Shown here in pieces: positions 47,121 through 57,657 of a stretch of DNA of 64,000 nt. The stretch comes from Leuctra nigra (taxonomy: Eukaryota; Arthropoda; Insecta; Plecoptera; Leuctridae): contig CAKOGZ010000073.1 in assembly GCA_934045905.1 (NCBI GenBank), forward strand, positions 62,001 through 126,000. The letters run 5' to 3'. Both the position numbers and the translations under genes were made by a program. Each line of letters opens with the position of its first letter. Position 1 is the first letter of the stretch. The notes under the pieces were generated by a model. That model was not told where the DNA came from and made no database searches. It saw nothing but the letters and a program-made list of their open reading frames with translations.

Positions 47121-47866
47121 AAAACTATTGGTACTCAATAGTACTTTTTCGTAAGGGTGAAGAAGCGAAGTCAAAGCAAAAGCAGGCCCCCTTATGAAAA
47201 AGAACTATATAAAATGTAAAGTATTTTTAATTTACTATATAATTCATAAAGTTCTTCAAATTTACTATATAATTCATATAGTTACTCCGATTTACTATAT
47301 AATTCATATTTTAATTCCAATTTACTATATTAATTGTAAAGATTTATTCAAATGTAAATAAATAAATAAATAAATAAAAAGGGCTTTATTAAGTTTACGG
47401 CGAGATTAAGCACAAATGCTTCTCTTCCACCTAACCGTTTACATGCTAAAATAATTCAACATACATGTTATTAAGTTGCTTAAATGCTAGCTACATCTAA
47501 ATAGGTACGATAACTAAACAATGTCCCTATGAGTATACCATAGATCAATATCATCAATTAAACAACATATACTGTAGGTACCTACTACTATACACTACCT
47601 ACTGATGGTTCAGTCTAAGCATAAAGGTCTAAGTAACTAAACAATATTATGGCACTATGAATACTTACTTATACTTCAACACTATTGTAAAATAACAATG
47701 GCACAAGGAATACTCATAATATAACCTAAACTAATCTAAATAAAATTAAAATTAACCTCAAGTATCTAAATGCGAGTGAAATACATATACATATATTTAT
47801 GAACAAATTAAATCGATCAAGCTGCAGACAATTATTACTGCAGACACTGCAAACAATATTATATTT

Positions 47867-50743
47867 CTATTTGGCTGACATGAGCTGGGTCTTCAACTCT
47901 TTCTTAAAACATTTCAAAGATGACTGACCGACTCCAATGAGTTTTGACAAGAAACTATTTAACAGATTTGTGGCATTGTATGAGAAAGATCGTTTGAACA
48001 TTGTTGATTTATGGGCTGGAATTTGAAATTTGAATTTTCCTCGAGTGTTTCTAGAATGAATATCCGATCTAAACTGTAACCTATCACACAGATACTTTGG
48101 CTGGCCTTCCTTCGTCACCTTCATTATGAGTGTTGCCAGATGAAGCGTTCTTCTGTCACTCATATTTAACCATCTCATTTCAGCATATTTGTGTGCGATA
48201 TGATTTCTTGATTTAGTTGCAACATTATATTTTCGGATATTTAAAATGTAACGTAGACATGCATTCTGAGCAGTTTGGATTCTTCGTGCGCTGTTACTAT
48301 CGAGGCAAGGACCATAGACAGAATCTGCATAATCAAATCTGGAGAGTATCAAGGAGACCACGAGCAATAATTTAACTTTTTCTGATAAAAAATTTCTCGA
48401 GTAATAAAGATGTTTTAGTTTGGCGTAGCATGACTGGACTAGTGTGGACACATGTTTTCTAAAACGAAGGTCGCCGTCGAGATGTAGACCTAAGTTTTTT
48501 GCAACTTCAACAATAGGAAGAAGAGTACCACCAAGTGTGCATTGCACGCTTTGACCTTTAATATGTTTTAGTTTTTTTAAATTTCCGAAGTGAATTACCT
48601 TAGATTTTGCCGGATTTAATAACAGAGCGTGCTTTTGGGATGCATCTTCCAGAGCTTTCAAGTCTTCGTTGATGATGTCAATTGAGCGAGGAATGTTATC
48701 AATATTGTAAGAATAGTACATTTGCGTGTCATCTGCGTAATTATGAATATTGCACTTATTCACAGTTTTAGTGAGGTCAGAGGCGTATAATGTGAACATT
48801 AACGGGCCTAGAATAGAACCTTGCGGGACTCCTGCTCTTAGAGTGCGTACATCGGAGGATTCATTGCCGATTTTCACTTGCTGGGTTCTGCCAATTAAAT
48901 AAGATTCCATTAAATTAACTGCGATCTTGTTCAGTCCGAAATAGGTCAATTTTGCTAACAGCAATTCATGGTTGAGAGTATCGAAAGCCTTAGAATAGTC
49001 CAGGAGCACCATGGTCGTAACCAATCCGTTATCACATGCCTTAAGTATATCGTCTGTGATATTTAACAGGGCAGTTGTGGTACTGAAATTTTCTCTGAAT
49101 CCTGATTGATTCTTAGGAATAATATCAAATGTTTTGAAATGAGTGTTCAGCTGGGCGTGCATAGCCTTTTCTGCGATTTTAGATATTACCGGGAGTATAC
49201 TAATGGGCCGTAGGTCCTTAAACTCTGAGGGATGAGATACTTTTGGAAGTGGGCGTACAATAGCAGATTTCCAGATTTCCGGGAATATGCCTGTGGTAAG
49301 GCACGAATTTATAACGTGAGTAAGTGAAACCAAGCAATAAGGCAAGCAAAGCGCGAGCATTTGCAGCGATAATCCATCCGTGCCCACTGCATTGGTTTTG
49401 ATACTTCTGAAATATTTGAACACCTCTTTGAACGAGACTTCCTGAAAACACAATTGATTCCTAATCGTTGCTGCGATGTTATTATTATAATAATCTATTA
49501 GATTATCATCAGCTTTATTTGCACCTACTGAGTTAAGATAGTAATTATTAATTGCATTTACGTCGGACAAGTTTGGAGGTATATTTACATTAGAATGTTT
49601 ATTATGTACGTTAAGATCCTGAAGTTTCTTCCAAATATCTCTCGGTTTCTCAGTTGTTTTTATGTTTGACTCCAAGTACGCACTTTTCTCCTGACGAACT
49701 GCATTCGTAACCGTGTTCCTTAGCGATTTGTAGTATTCCCAGCTCTCTGGCGTGCGCTTTTGTTTCCAGGATGTGTACGCTCGATCTCTAGTTTTCATCA
49801 TTTCCTTCAAATTGAAAGTGAGCCACGGCGCTTTAGGTTTGGATATACGAATTGTTTCAATAGGAGCATGTCTATCAATTAATGAAATAATATTGTTAGT
49901 TAGGTGCCTAGCTTTACCTTCGATGTCAACAATACATTCAACACTATCCCACTCAATTTCCTCGGCGTCGCGTTTAAACTGCTCTATATCAATGCCGCGA
50001 AAGTTTCGTCTTGACAAATACTTTTGGAGGGACTTCTCTACTTTATACCGAAACGTAAATTGAGTCAAATGATGATCCGATATGCCGCATGTTGGGACTA
50101 TTCCTACATTCGAGACAAGGCTCATGTTGCTCACACACATTATATCAAGAAGAGTACTACTATGTTGCTGAATACGGGTAGGTCCCTTAACTATTTGAGT
50201 AAGCCCATGGGTCGTTAAAAACTCGTTTAGATATCTAACCGCAGGTGCTGACGACTGTAACATGTCTATGTTGAGATCACCCACGAAAATAATCTCATCA
50301 CTTGATGGAATGACACAACTGATTGATGTTTCTAGTTCATGTATTGCATCCTTATAATTTGAGGCTGGGGGCTTGTACAGGATTCCTATTGCAACTTTTT
50401 TAGACCTGATTTTCACCATTACCCAAATTTCTTCCAATGATTTTTGCTCATCTGTGTCGTTGGTAACAATTTGTTTGCAATGAATACTACTTCGAATGTA
50501 CACACCAACTCCACCGCCACGACCGACACGGTCACGACGCCAGAAAGTATATCCCGGAATGTCGACATACAACGAGTCCATATTCTTGTCAAGCCAGGTT
50601 TCAGAGACAGCCATGATATCAATATTGTGTTTAAGAATATAGGCTCTAAGTTCGTCAATACTGGGGTACAGAGATCGTGCATTTAAATGGGCTATTTTGA
50701 GAAAATGTTTGCTATCTTTCTTTGATGACTGCATTACTTGCAT
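47867..50743 (-). CDS. Retrotransposon ORF2: endonuclease and reverse transcriptase
   Basis: This 958-residue protein has an AP-like endonuclease at about residues 15-230: N21 in AHLNARSL, E48 in AVSETW, Y123, D156 and N158 in VGDLNID, D200 in LLDIMC and SDHH at 222-225. The reverse transcriptase spans about 450-720, with FKDLRPISILP, motif A LLDYSKAFD (D582), AGVPQGSILGPL and the catalytic YADD at 669-672, then KNLGLHLDGDL. The C-terminal 200 residues include basic and Cys/His residues but no RNase H. The start is the ATG at 50743; a second ATG follows three codons later. There is no internal stop and all core catalytic residues are present, so it is potentially active. About 280 bp separate it from ORF1. 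Confidence 0.95.
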   Translation of the reverse strand: MQVMQSSKKDSKHFLKIAHLNARSLYPSIDELRAYILKHNIDIMAVSETWLDKNMDSLYVDIPGYTFWRRDRVGRGGGVGVYIRSSIHCKQIVTNDTDEQKSLEEIWVMVKIRSKKVAIGILYKPPASNYKDAIHELETSISCVIPSSDEIIFVGDLNIDMLQSSAPAVRYLNEFLTTHGLTQIVKGPTRIQQHSSTLLDIMCVSNMSLVSNVGIVPTCGISDHHLTQFTFRYKVEKSLQKYLSRRNFRGIDIEQFKRDAEEIEWDSVECIVDIEGKARHLTNNIISLIDRHAPIETIRISKPKAPWLTFNLKEMMKTRDRAYTSWKQKRTPESWEYYKSLRNTVTNAVRQEKSAYLESNIKTTEKPRDIWKKLQDLNVHNKHSNVNIPPNLSDVNAINNYYLNSVGANKADDNLIDYYNNNIAATIRNQLCFQEVSFKEVFKYFRSIKTNAVGTDGLSLQMLALCLPYCLVSLTHVINSCLTTGIFPEIWKSAIVRPLPKVSHPSEFKDLRPISILPVISKIAEKAMHAQLNTHFKTFDIIPKNQSGFRENFSTTTALLNITDDILKACDNGLVTTMVLLDYSKAFDTLNHELLLAKLTYFGLNKIAVNLMESYLIGRTQQVKIGNESSDVRTLRAGVPQGSILGPLMFTLYASDLTKTVNKCNIHNYADDTQMYYSYNIDNIPRSIDIINEDLKALEDASQKHALLLNPAKSKVIHFGNLKKLKHIKGQSVQCTLGGTLLPIVEVAKNLGLHLDGDLRFRKHVSTLVQSCYAKLKHLYYSRNFLSEKVKLLLVVSLILSRFDYADSVYGPCLDSNSARRIQTAQNACLRYILNIRKYNVATKSRNHIAHKYAEMRWLNMSDRRTLHLATLIMKVTKEGQPKYLCDRLQFRSDIHSRNTRGKFKFQIPAHKSTMFKRSFSYNATNLLNSFLSKLIGVGQSSLKCFKKELKTQLMSAK

Positions 50744-51020
50744 TACTTGAGGTCCCTACCTACCTATTATATAACTTAAATAAAAATAAAAATAAATCTT
50801 ATAATTAAACAATAGGTTTTAACAGAGGAAAATTAAGTGTGAATAGAAAAATTATGTGATACCGGCTGAAATAGCTGGCCACCATACAAAAAAAACACCT
50901 TCTATGTCCTTGCATGGTAAAATTTCATTTGTAAATTATTTTGTTTTCATATATTTTTGAGAGAAAATAAAAGAGAAAGCGATGACGTCATAAGGAAGGG
51001 GTTGAAGAAGAACATGTTTA

Positions 51021-51782
51021 TCACGGGTTATCGACAGTGGCACTGAGTCTCTCCAGCTCACTGTCGCACTTGATGTAAGTTTTGCGACTGCCAGTCCCTC
51101 TCCCGGTTTTGACAACGATGTTGCCGTCAAAAGTCCACACATTTTTCACGTTAAAAGCTTCAATCGCCTTGTTAAGAAGTGCCAACCGCCCTGTCGTTAG
51201 ATCTTCCCGGATAGTTGTTCCCGTTCCCTTGAGGTAGCGCTTGTTGTTGAATAAAGCTGCCCTCTTCCGGTACGAGCAGAACTTGACGATGATGGGCCGG
51301 GCGGTCTTCTCCCCCTTGGACCACCCCACGCGATGACTGCGGTCAATGTCCTCGAGGGTGAGGACGACTCCGACGTCCGCCGCTACCTGCAGCACCAGCT
51401 GGTCGGTGCTTTCACCCTCGCTCTCCATTATGCCGAAGATGCGCAGGTTGTTCCGCCGTTGGTATTGTTGCAAGTCATCGAGTGCTTGCGTATGTTTCGC
51501 TTCGGTTTTATGAAGCTCAGCTTGCATGACCTGCTGACAAGCGATGACCTCCTCGAGCTTGTCAATGTGGGGCTTGAGCGCCGACTCGATGTTTTCGACA
51601 ATCAGCTGTTTCAAACTGTCAAACATCGATGTCGCGATGGCGTCGACCATGTCAGCGGAGCTCAGCGCCGTCTTGACGCACTCCAGGATCTTATTAGGAC
51701 ACAGAGCAGCACTCACATGCTCGGAGATCTTGGCCGACATGTCACTCGCGACAATCAACTTCTTATCTACCTTAGGCGGCAT
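51021..51782 (-). CDS. Retrotransposon ORF1: RNA-binding protein
   Basis: A 253-residue protein from the ATG at 51782. The first about 105 residues are mostly helical in character (Leu, Glu, Lys, Gln), with a probable coiled coil at about 55-107. From residue 110 (RNNLRIFGI) through DIDRSHRVGW and RPIIVKFCSYRKRAAL lies an RRM-like domain of the L1 ORF1 type, followed by a small C-terminal domain (NVWTFDGNIVV). The expected role is binding of the element RNA and chaperone activity. It is much more GC-rich than its AT-rich host region. The layout equals that of the retrotransposon at 22553-27697. Confidence 0.88.
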   Translation of the reverse strand: MPPKVDKKLIVASDMSAKISEHVSAALCPNKILECVKTALSSADMVDAIATSMFDSLKQLIVENIESALKPHIDKLEEVIACQQVMQAELHKTEAKHTQALDDLQQYQRRNNLRIFGIMESEGESTDQLVLQVAADVGVVLTLEDIDRSHRVGWSKGEKTARPIIVKFCSYRKRAALFNNKRYLKGTGTTIREDLTTGRLALLNKAIEAFNVKNVWTFDGNIVVKTGRGTGSRKTYIKCDSELERLSATVDNP

Positions 51783-52069
51783 ATTTCTTCTGTTGAAGGT
51801 AATTATTTTTTTGATTTTAGTTCTATAGGTTGGTACTATTGCTCGTGAATGTTATGTAAGGTGGTAGGTACTTGTAGACAATGTAGACAACAGCTTCACT
51901 TTCTTCTCTTTTACACTCACACGAATCCACGAAATATAAAATGATTTTAAAATAACAACGACAAAATAAACAGAACTTTACTTCCTAATTCACCTGCGTA
52001 TATATGGATCACGGACAGTCACACCTTCATTTAACACGGACCAGCTAATCGCACACAGCCTTACTTCGT

Positions 52070-52080
52070 CGCCATCTTGT
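52070..52080 (-). promoter_or_regulatory. YY1/Pho-like motif at second retrotransposon 5' end
   Basis: ACAAGATGGCG opens the element on the minus strand, the same 11 bases as the first retrotransposon. In human L1 a YY1 site near the 5' end sets the start of transcription; a similar role is inferred. Confidence 0.45.
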
Positions 52081-52087
52081 TAAAGAA

Positions 52088-52158
52088 CCGATATAGTAGT
52101 ATAGTATAGTATAGTAGATATATATAGTATAGAGTATAGATATAGTATAGTATAGTTT
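52088..52158. repeat. TATAG/GTATA microsatellite at insertion border
   Basis: TATAG-type words are expanded and scrambled here, where the regular unit has only GTACTATAAGTATAGTATAG. The expansion directly abuts the 5' end of the retrotransposon and may be repair-associated slippage. Confidence 0.7.
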
Positions 52159-54737
52159 TTCTCTTTTACTATTAAAGAATTGTTGTTTTTAAAATAACTA
52201 GATAAAATGAATAGTATTTTTAAATTTACTATATAATTCATATGGTGATTCCGATTTACTATATAATTCATATAGTTATTCCGATTTACTATATAATTGT
52301 ATAGTTGTCTTTTTAAATACTGTAAGTATAGCAACGCGATTTTAATTTACTATACAAAATGTATACTTTTTCCAATTTACTATACCATTATTAAAATTTA
52401 CTATTCACAACGAATAGTTGTTTGAAATTACTATTGGTCTCCAATAGTAATTTGAAAAGCAGCTATAGAGAGCCAATAGTATTTTCGAATAACTATTGGT
52501 GAACATTTAATTACTATGGAACCCAATCTAAAAAATCTATTGAGATCCAATATTATTTTCTAATTACTGTTGGTACCTAACCATTTTACATTATAGTTAT
52601 TTTGTAAAACTTTAGGAAGGCCATAATATTTCAGTAACACACTTCCAACCAAAACCCACTCAAACACACCCACACAGGTCTTAAACATTGGATATTGAAA
52701 TATAAGTTATACCGGTGCTCTTTGTTCTAGTATTTTACATCAAATTATAATGCCAATGTGTATATTGCACCTCTAATATTCACACATGCAACAAAATAAG
52801 TCAAGTAATGTAATAAGATGCAATGCCATGAATAAAACTAATTGTTCAATAAAACACTTTTGAGTCAACTTTGCAGTAGGTAAATTATGTGATAAACTGA
52901 ATGGTGGAGTCGCAATTCAAATCGGAGCTCAAACAAATCCTGTAAAAATATTCTAATGTCTTAGCACTCGATAGTTGTTTTTTACATCAGGCTTGTATAT
53001 ATACAAGTTCTAGTTTTACTATACCTAATAGACTACGAATAGTATATTCCCAAAAGTGTATTCTTATAGTTAATAACCAATAGTTATTTCCAATAGTAAA
53101 TCTGATATGTGTGGGAATAGAAATATGCCAGTAGTCATATAGTAATTTAATATAGTAAATATGTATAGTAAACTTGTACAATAATATATGTATAGTAAAT
53201 GAACAATATTTTCTTATAGTATTTTCTTATAGTAAAAGAGTATAGTATTTTGATATAGTATTTTGTGGTAAATTTGTATAGTAATTTTGCATAGTATTTT
53301 CCTATCCCCATAAAAAACACTCCGTGTAAAAATACCAGCCAAGTCTCTTAACTATAAAAAAAATAGAAGAAATCTAAAAATTCAGCACTGAAAAGTAGTG
53401 ATATCAAAAAAAGGGCCAAGTCAAAACTTCATTTTAAAAACCAAAATATACTTGGCGCATCGTGTATATAGTAGTATAGTATATGCCAGAAATTAAATGT
53501 GCCTATACCTATAATGCCCTTAAAAACGATGCGCCAAGTATATTTTGGTTTTTAAAATGAAGTTTTGACTTGGCCCTTTTTTTGATATCACTACTTTTCA
53601 GTGCTGAATTTTTAGATTTCTTCTATTTTTTTTATAGTTAAGAGACTTGGCTGGTATTTTTACACGGAGTGATTTTTATGGGGATATCAATAATTTTTTT
53701 AGTTTATTTATACAACTTGTTCCTAACTTGTGACTTATTCCTTTAAAAAAATAGGCAATTTCCGAATTGGGTACTACGAAAAATTGTGTTTGGTACTAAA
53801 TATAAGCTTAAAATGATATTCCATGAAGAATTGCGAAAGCATCGTTCCAATAGGTCCAACCGTTTTCGAGCTATGGCATCACTTCCTTTTTTAAAAAAAG
53901 CGACTGAAATTACTGCCACCTAGAATGTATTTCTATAATTGTTATGTATCATTATAAGCCTTCTGAATATGTAGTTATTGTAGTAAGAGGTCATTAAAAT
54001 CTAGTTCTTCATTTTCATGACGTCATTTCCGGTTTCGGTAATAGTACATCTCTACTTTAACTATTGATTTAACTACTTTTAACTATATAGATAACCGTCT
54101 GAATCATTTGGCGCTGGTTTAATTCTTAACGGTCTAGCCGTTTTAGAGATATGACGTCACTTCCGGTTACAAAATGGCGGCTTTCTGTTGGTTTTATAAA
54201 AAGGCACCTCAGACGCCAAAAGTGCACATGTGGTGAAAATTTCAGATCGATCGGCTCAGCCGTTTAGGCTGTGGCGGTGATTGCGGTTTTTCCTGATATC
54301 ATCATCATCATCATCATCAACATCAGATCAAGATAGGTTTTAAAAGGGGTGTAATTTCACGTTTTTCTCGGCCCTCTAGCTTGCAAACGGCATAACATAT
54401 TGTTCCCCAATTTGGTATATGTAGTGGGGTGGGCCGTAGCTCGAAATTAAGATATATCGCAACAATGTGAGATTTTCCAATTTTAAGATCCAGTAGGCCG
54501 AAAATGCCATGTTGTTGCTTACAGTAAAAGTGGTTGGTCTGCTCCTCAGTTTATTATGCATTTACGGTATGTTGAGTGAGTGTGAGTGTACGGTACGACT
54601 TGGCTGGGTGGAGCGACCGCTCCACTAGATACCTAAAATTTTACAAAAAAATTGTATAGTTATTTAAATTTACTTTATTCCCAATTAACTATATTATAGT
54701 TTTTTTTAATAGTAATTACAGTAAATTTTCGTAAGGG

Positions 54738-57657
54738 AAGGTGACAGGAAGAGGAAGGAAGTGTCAGCTGCAGGAGAGAGAGCTAGAGCAGGAAGGCGAA
54801 GGGTCAGGCGAAAAGGAGGAGGAGGTCAAGCAGCAGCAGGACAGCAGGAGCAGTGCAGACAGCAGGCAGGTTGTGAAGAAGCGAAGTCAAAGCAAAAGCA
54901 GCCCTTCTTATGAAAAAGAACTATATAAAATGTAAAGTATTTTTAATTTACTATATAATTCATAAAGTTCTTCAAATTTACTATATAATTCATATAGTTA
55001 CTCCGATTTACTATATAATTCATATTTTAATTCCAATTTACTATATTAATTGTAAAGATTTATTCAAATGTACTATAAGTATAGTATAGTTTTTCTCTTT
55101 AACTATTAAAGAATTGTTGTTTTTAAAATAACTAGATAAAATGAATAGTATTTTTAAATTTACTATATAATTCATATGGTGATTCCGATTTACTATATAA
55201 TTCATATAGTTATTCCGATTTACTATATAATTGTATAGTTGTCTTTTTAAATACTGTAAGTATAGCAACGCGATTTTAATTTACTATACAAAATGTATAC
55301 TTTTTCCAATTTACTATACCATTATTAAAATTTACTATTCACAACGAATAGTTGTTTGAAATTACTATTGGTCTCCAAAAGTAATTTGAAAAGCAGCTAT
55401 AGAGAGCCAAAAGTATTTTCGAATAACTATTGGTGAACATTTAATTACTATGGAACCCAATCTAAAAAAATCTATTGAGATCCAATATTATTTTCTAATT
55501 ACTGTTGGTACCTAACCATTTTACATTATAGTTATTTTGTAAAACTTTAGGAAGGCCATAATATTTCAGTAACACACTTCCAACCAAAACCCACTCAAAC
55601 ACACCCACACAGGTCTTAAACATTGGATATTGAAATATAAGTTATACCGGTGCTCTTTGTTCTAGTATTTTACATCAAATTATAATGCCAATGTGTATAT
55701 TACACCTCTAATATTCACACATGCAACAAAATAAGTCAAGTAATGTAATAAGATGCAATGCCATGAATAAAACTAATTGTTCAATAAAACACTTTTAAGT
55801 CAACTTTGCAGTAGGTAAATTATGTGATAAACTGAATGGTGGAGTCGCAATTCAAATCGGAGCTCAAACAAATCCTGTAAAAATATTCTAATGTCTTAGC
55901 ACTCGATAGTTGTTTTTTACATCAGGCTTGTATATATACAAGTTCTAATTTTACTATACCTAATAGACTACGAATTGTATATTCCCAAAAGTGTATTCTT
56001 ATAGTTAATAACCAATAGTTATTTCCAATAGTAAATCTGATATGTGTGGGAATAGTAATATGCCAGTAGTCATATAGTAATTTAATATAGTAAATATGTA
56101 TAGTAAACTTGTACAATAATATATGTATAGTAAATGAACAATATTTTCTTATAGTATTTTCTTATAGTAAAAGAGTATAGTATTTTGATATAGTATTTTG
56201 TGGTAAATTTGTATAGTAATTTTGCATAGTATTTTCCTATCCCCATAAAAAACACTCCGTGTAAAAATACCAGCCAAGTCTCTTAACTATAAAAAAAATA
56301 GAAGAAATCTAAAAATTCAGCACTGAAAAGTAGTGATATCAAAAAAAGGGCCAAGTCAAAACTTCATTTTAAAAACCAAAATATACTTGGCGCATCGTGT
56401 ATATAGTAGTATAGTATATGCCAGAAATTAAATGTGCCTATACCTATAATGCCCTTAAAAACGATGCGCCAAGTATATTTTGGTTTTTAAAATGAAGTTT
56501 TGACTTGGCCCTTTTTTTGATATCACTACTTTTCAGTGCTGAATTTTTAGATTTCTTCTATTTTTTTTATAGTTAAGAGACTTGGCTGGTATTTTTACAC
56601 GGAGTGTTTTTTATGGGGATATCAATAATTTTTTTAGTTTATTTACACAACTTGTTCCTAACTTGTGACTTATTCCTTTAAAAAAATAGGCAATTTCCGA
56701 ATTGGGTACTACGAAAAATTGTGTTTGGTACTAAATATAAGCTTAAAATGATATTCCATGAAGAATTGCGAAAGCATCGTTCCAATAGGTCCAACCGTTT
56801 TCGAGCTATGGCATCACTTCCTTTTTTAAAAAAAGCGACTGAAATTACTGCCACCTAGAATGTATTTCTATAATTGTTATGTATCATTATAAGCCTTCTG
56901 AATATGTAGTTATTGTAGTAAGAGGTCATTAAAATCTAGTTCTTCATTTTCATGACGTCATTTCCGGTTTCGGTAATAGTACATCTCTACTTTAACTATT
57001 GATTTAACTACTATTAACTATATAGATAACCGTCTGAATCATTTGGCGCTGGTTTAATTCTTAACGGTCTAGCCGTTTTAGAGATATGACGTCACTTCCG
57101 GTTTCAAAATGGCGGCTTTCTGTTGGTTTTATAAAAAGGCACCTCAGACGCCAAAAGTGCACATGTGGTGAAAATTTCAGATCGATCGGCTCAGCCGTTT
57201 AGGCTGTGGCGGTGATTGCGGTTTTTCCTGATATCATCATCATCAGATCAAGATAGGTTTTAAAAGGGGTGTAATTTCACGTTTTTCTCGGCCCTCTAGC
57301 TTGCAAACGGCATAACATATTGTTCCCCAATTTGGTATATGTAGTGGGGTGGGCCGTAGCTCGAAATTAAGATATATCGCAACAATGTGAGATTTTCCAA
57401 TTTTAAGATCCAGTAGGCCGTAAATGCCATGTTGTTGCTTACAGTAAAAGTGGTTGGTCTGCTCCTCAGTTTATTATGCATTTACGGTATGTTGAGTGAG
57501 TGTGAGTGTACGGTACGACTTGGCTGGGTGGAGCGACCGCTCCACTAGATACCTAAAATTTTACAAAAAAATTGTATAGTTATTTAAATTTACTTTATTC
57601 CCAATTAACTATATTATAGTTTTTTTTAATAGTAATTACAGTAAATTTTCGTAAGGG
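54738..57657. repeat. Tandem array unit, 2.92 kb
   Basis: A complete unit with the (ATC)n tract reduced to four. The GC-rich block has GCAGCCCTTCTTATG in place of GCAGGCCCCCTTATG, so its left transposon end is altered. Confidence 0.93.

Larger units (their letters stand above)
42810..47157. mobile_element. DNA transposon-like element with AATAGT subterminal repeats (4.35 kb)
   Basis: The inverted ends match perfectly over 23 bp, beginning CCCTTACGAAAAAGTACTAT. Compared with the intact block (GGTTGTGAAGAAG), the element is flanked by a duplicated TG (42808-42809 and 47158-47159). About 300 bp at each end is packed with ACTATTG/CAATAGT words. The first 14 bases are nearly the same as the ends of the 2.77-kb part of every array unit, so the two are related. 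No transposase domain was recognised. A few exon-like segments with splice-site-like borders lie on the minus strand. A 2-bp duplication would be unusual outside CACTA-like elements, whose ends differ, so the superfamily is open. Confidence 0.75.
47356..52080 (-). mobile_element. Second non-LTR retrotransposon, full length (4.7 kb)
   Basis: On the minus strand it starts at 52080 with ACAAGATGGCGACG and ends near 47356 in (TTTA)n repeats. ORF1 and ORF2 are both open. It is a different family from the element at 22553-27697: the proteins share only motif-level similarity. No exact target duplication was found, because the DNA to the right of the 5' end (52081-52150) is a scrambled TATAG repeat. 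Two ORFs, an AP-like endonuclease, no RNase H and a microsatellite-like tail again point to a Jockey/CR1-like group. Clade not assigned. Confidence 0.9.
42672..54737. repeat. Array unit interrupted by a DNA element and a retrotransposon
   Basis: Unit sequence is present at 42672-42809, 47158-47355 and about 52150-54737. The first interruption lies inside the GC-rich block and the second just after the first minisatellite block. Confidence 0.9.

Noticed and set aside
51333..51848. 171-residue plus-strand frame opposite ORF1 of the second retrotransposon
   Set aside because: It is an antisense shadow of a GC-rich, strongly supported coding frame.
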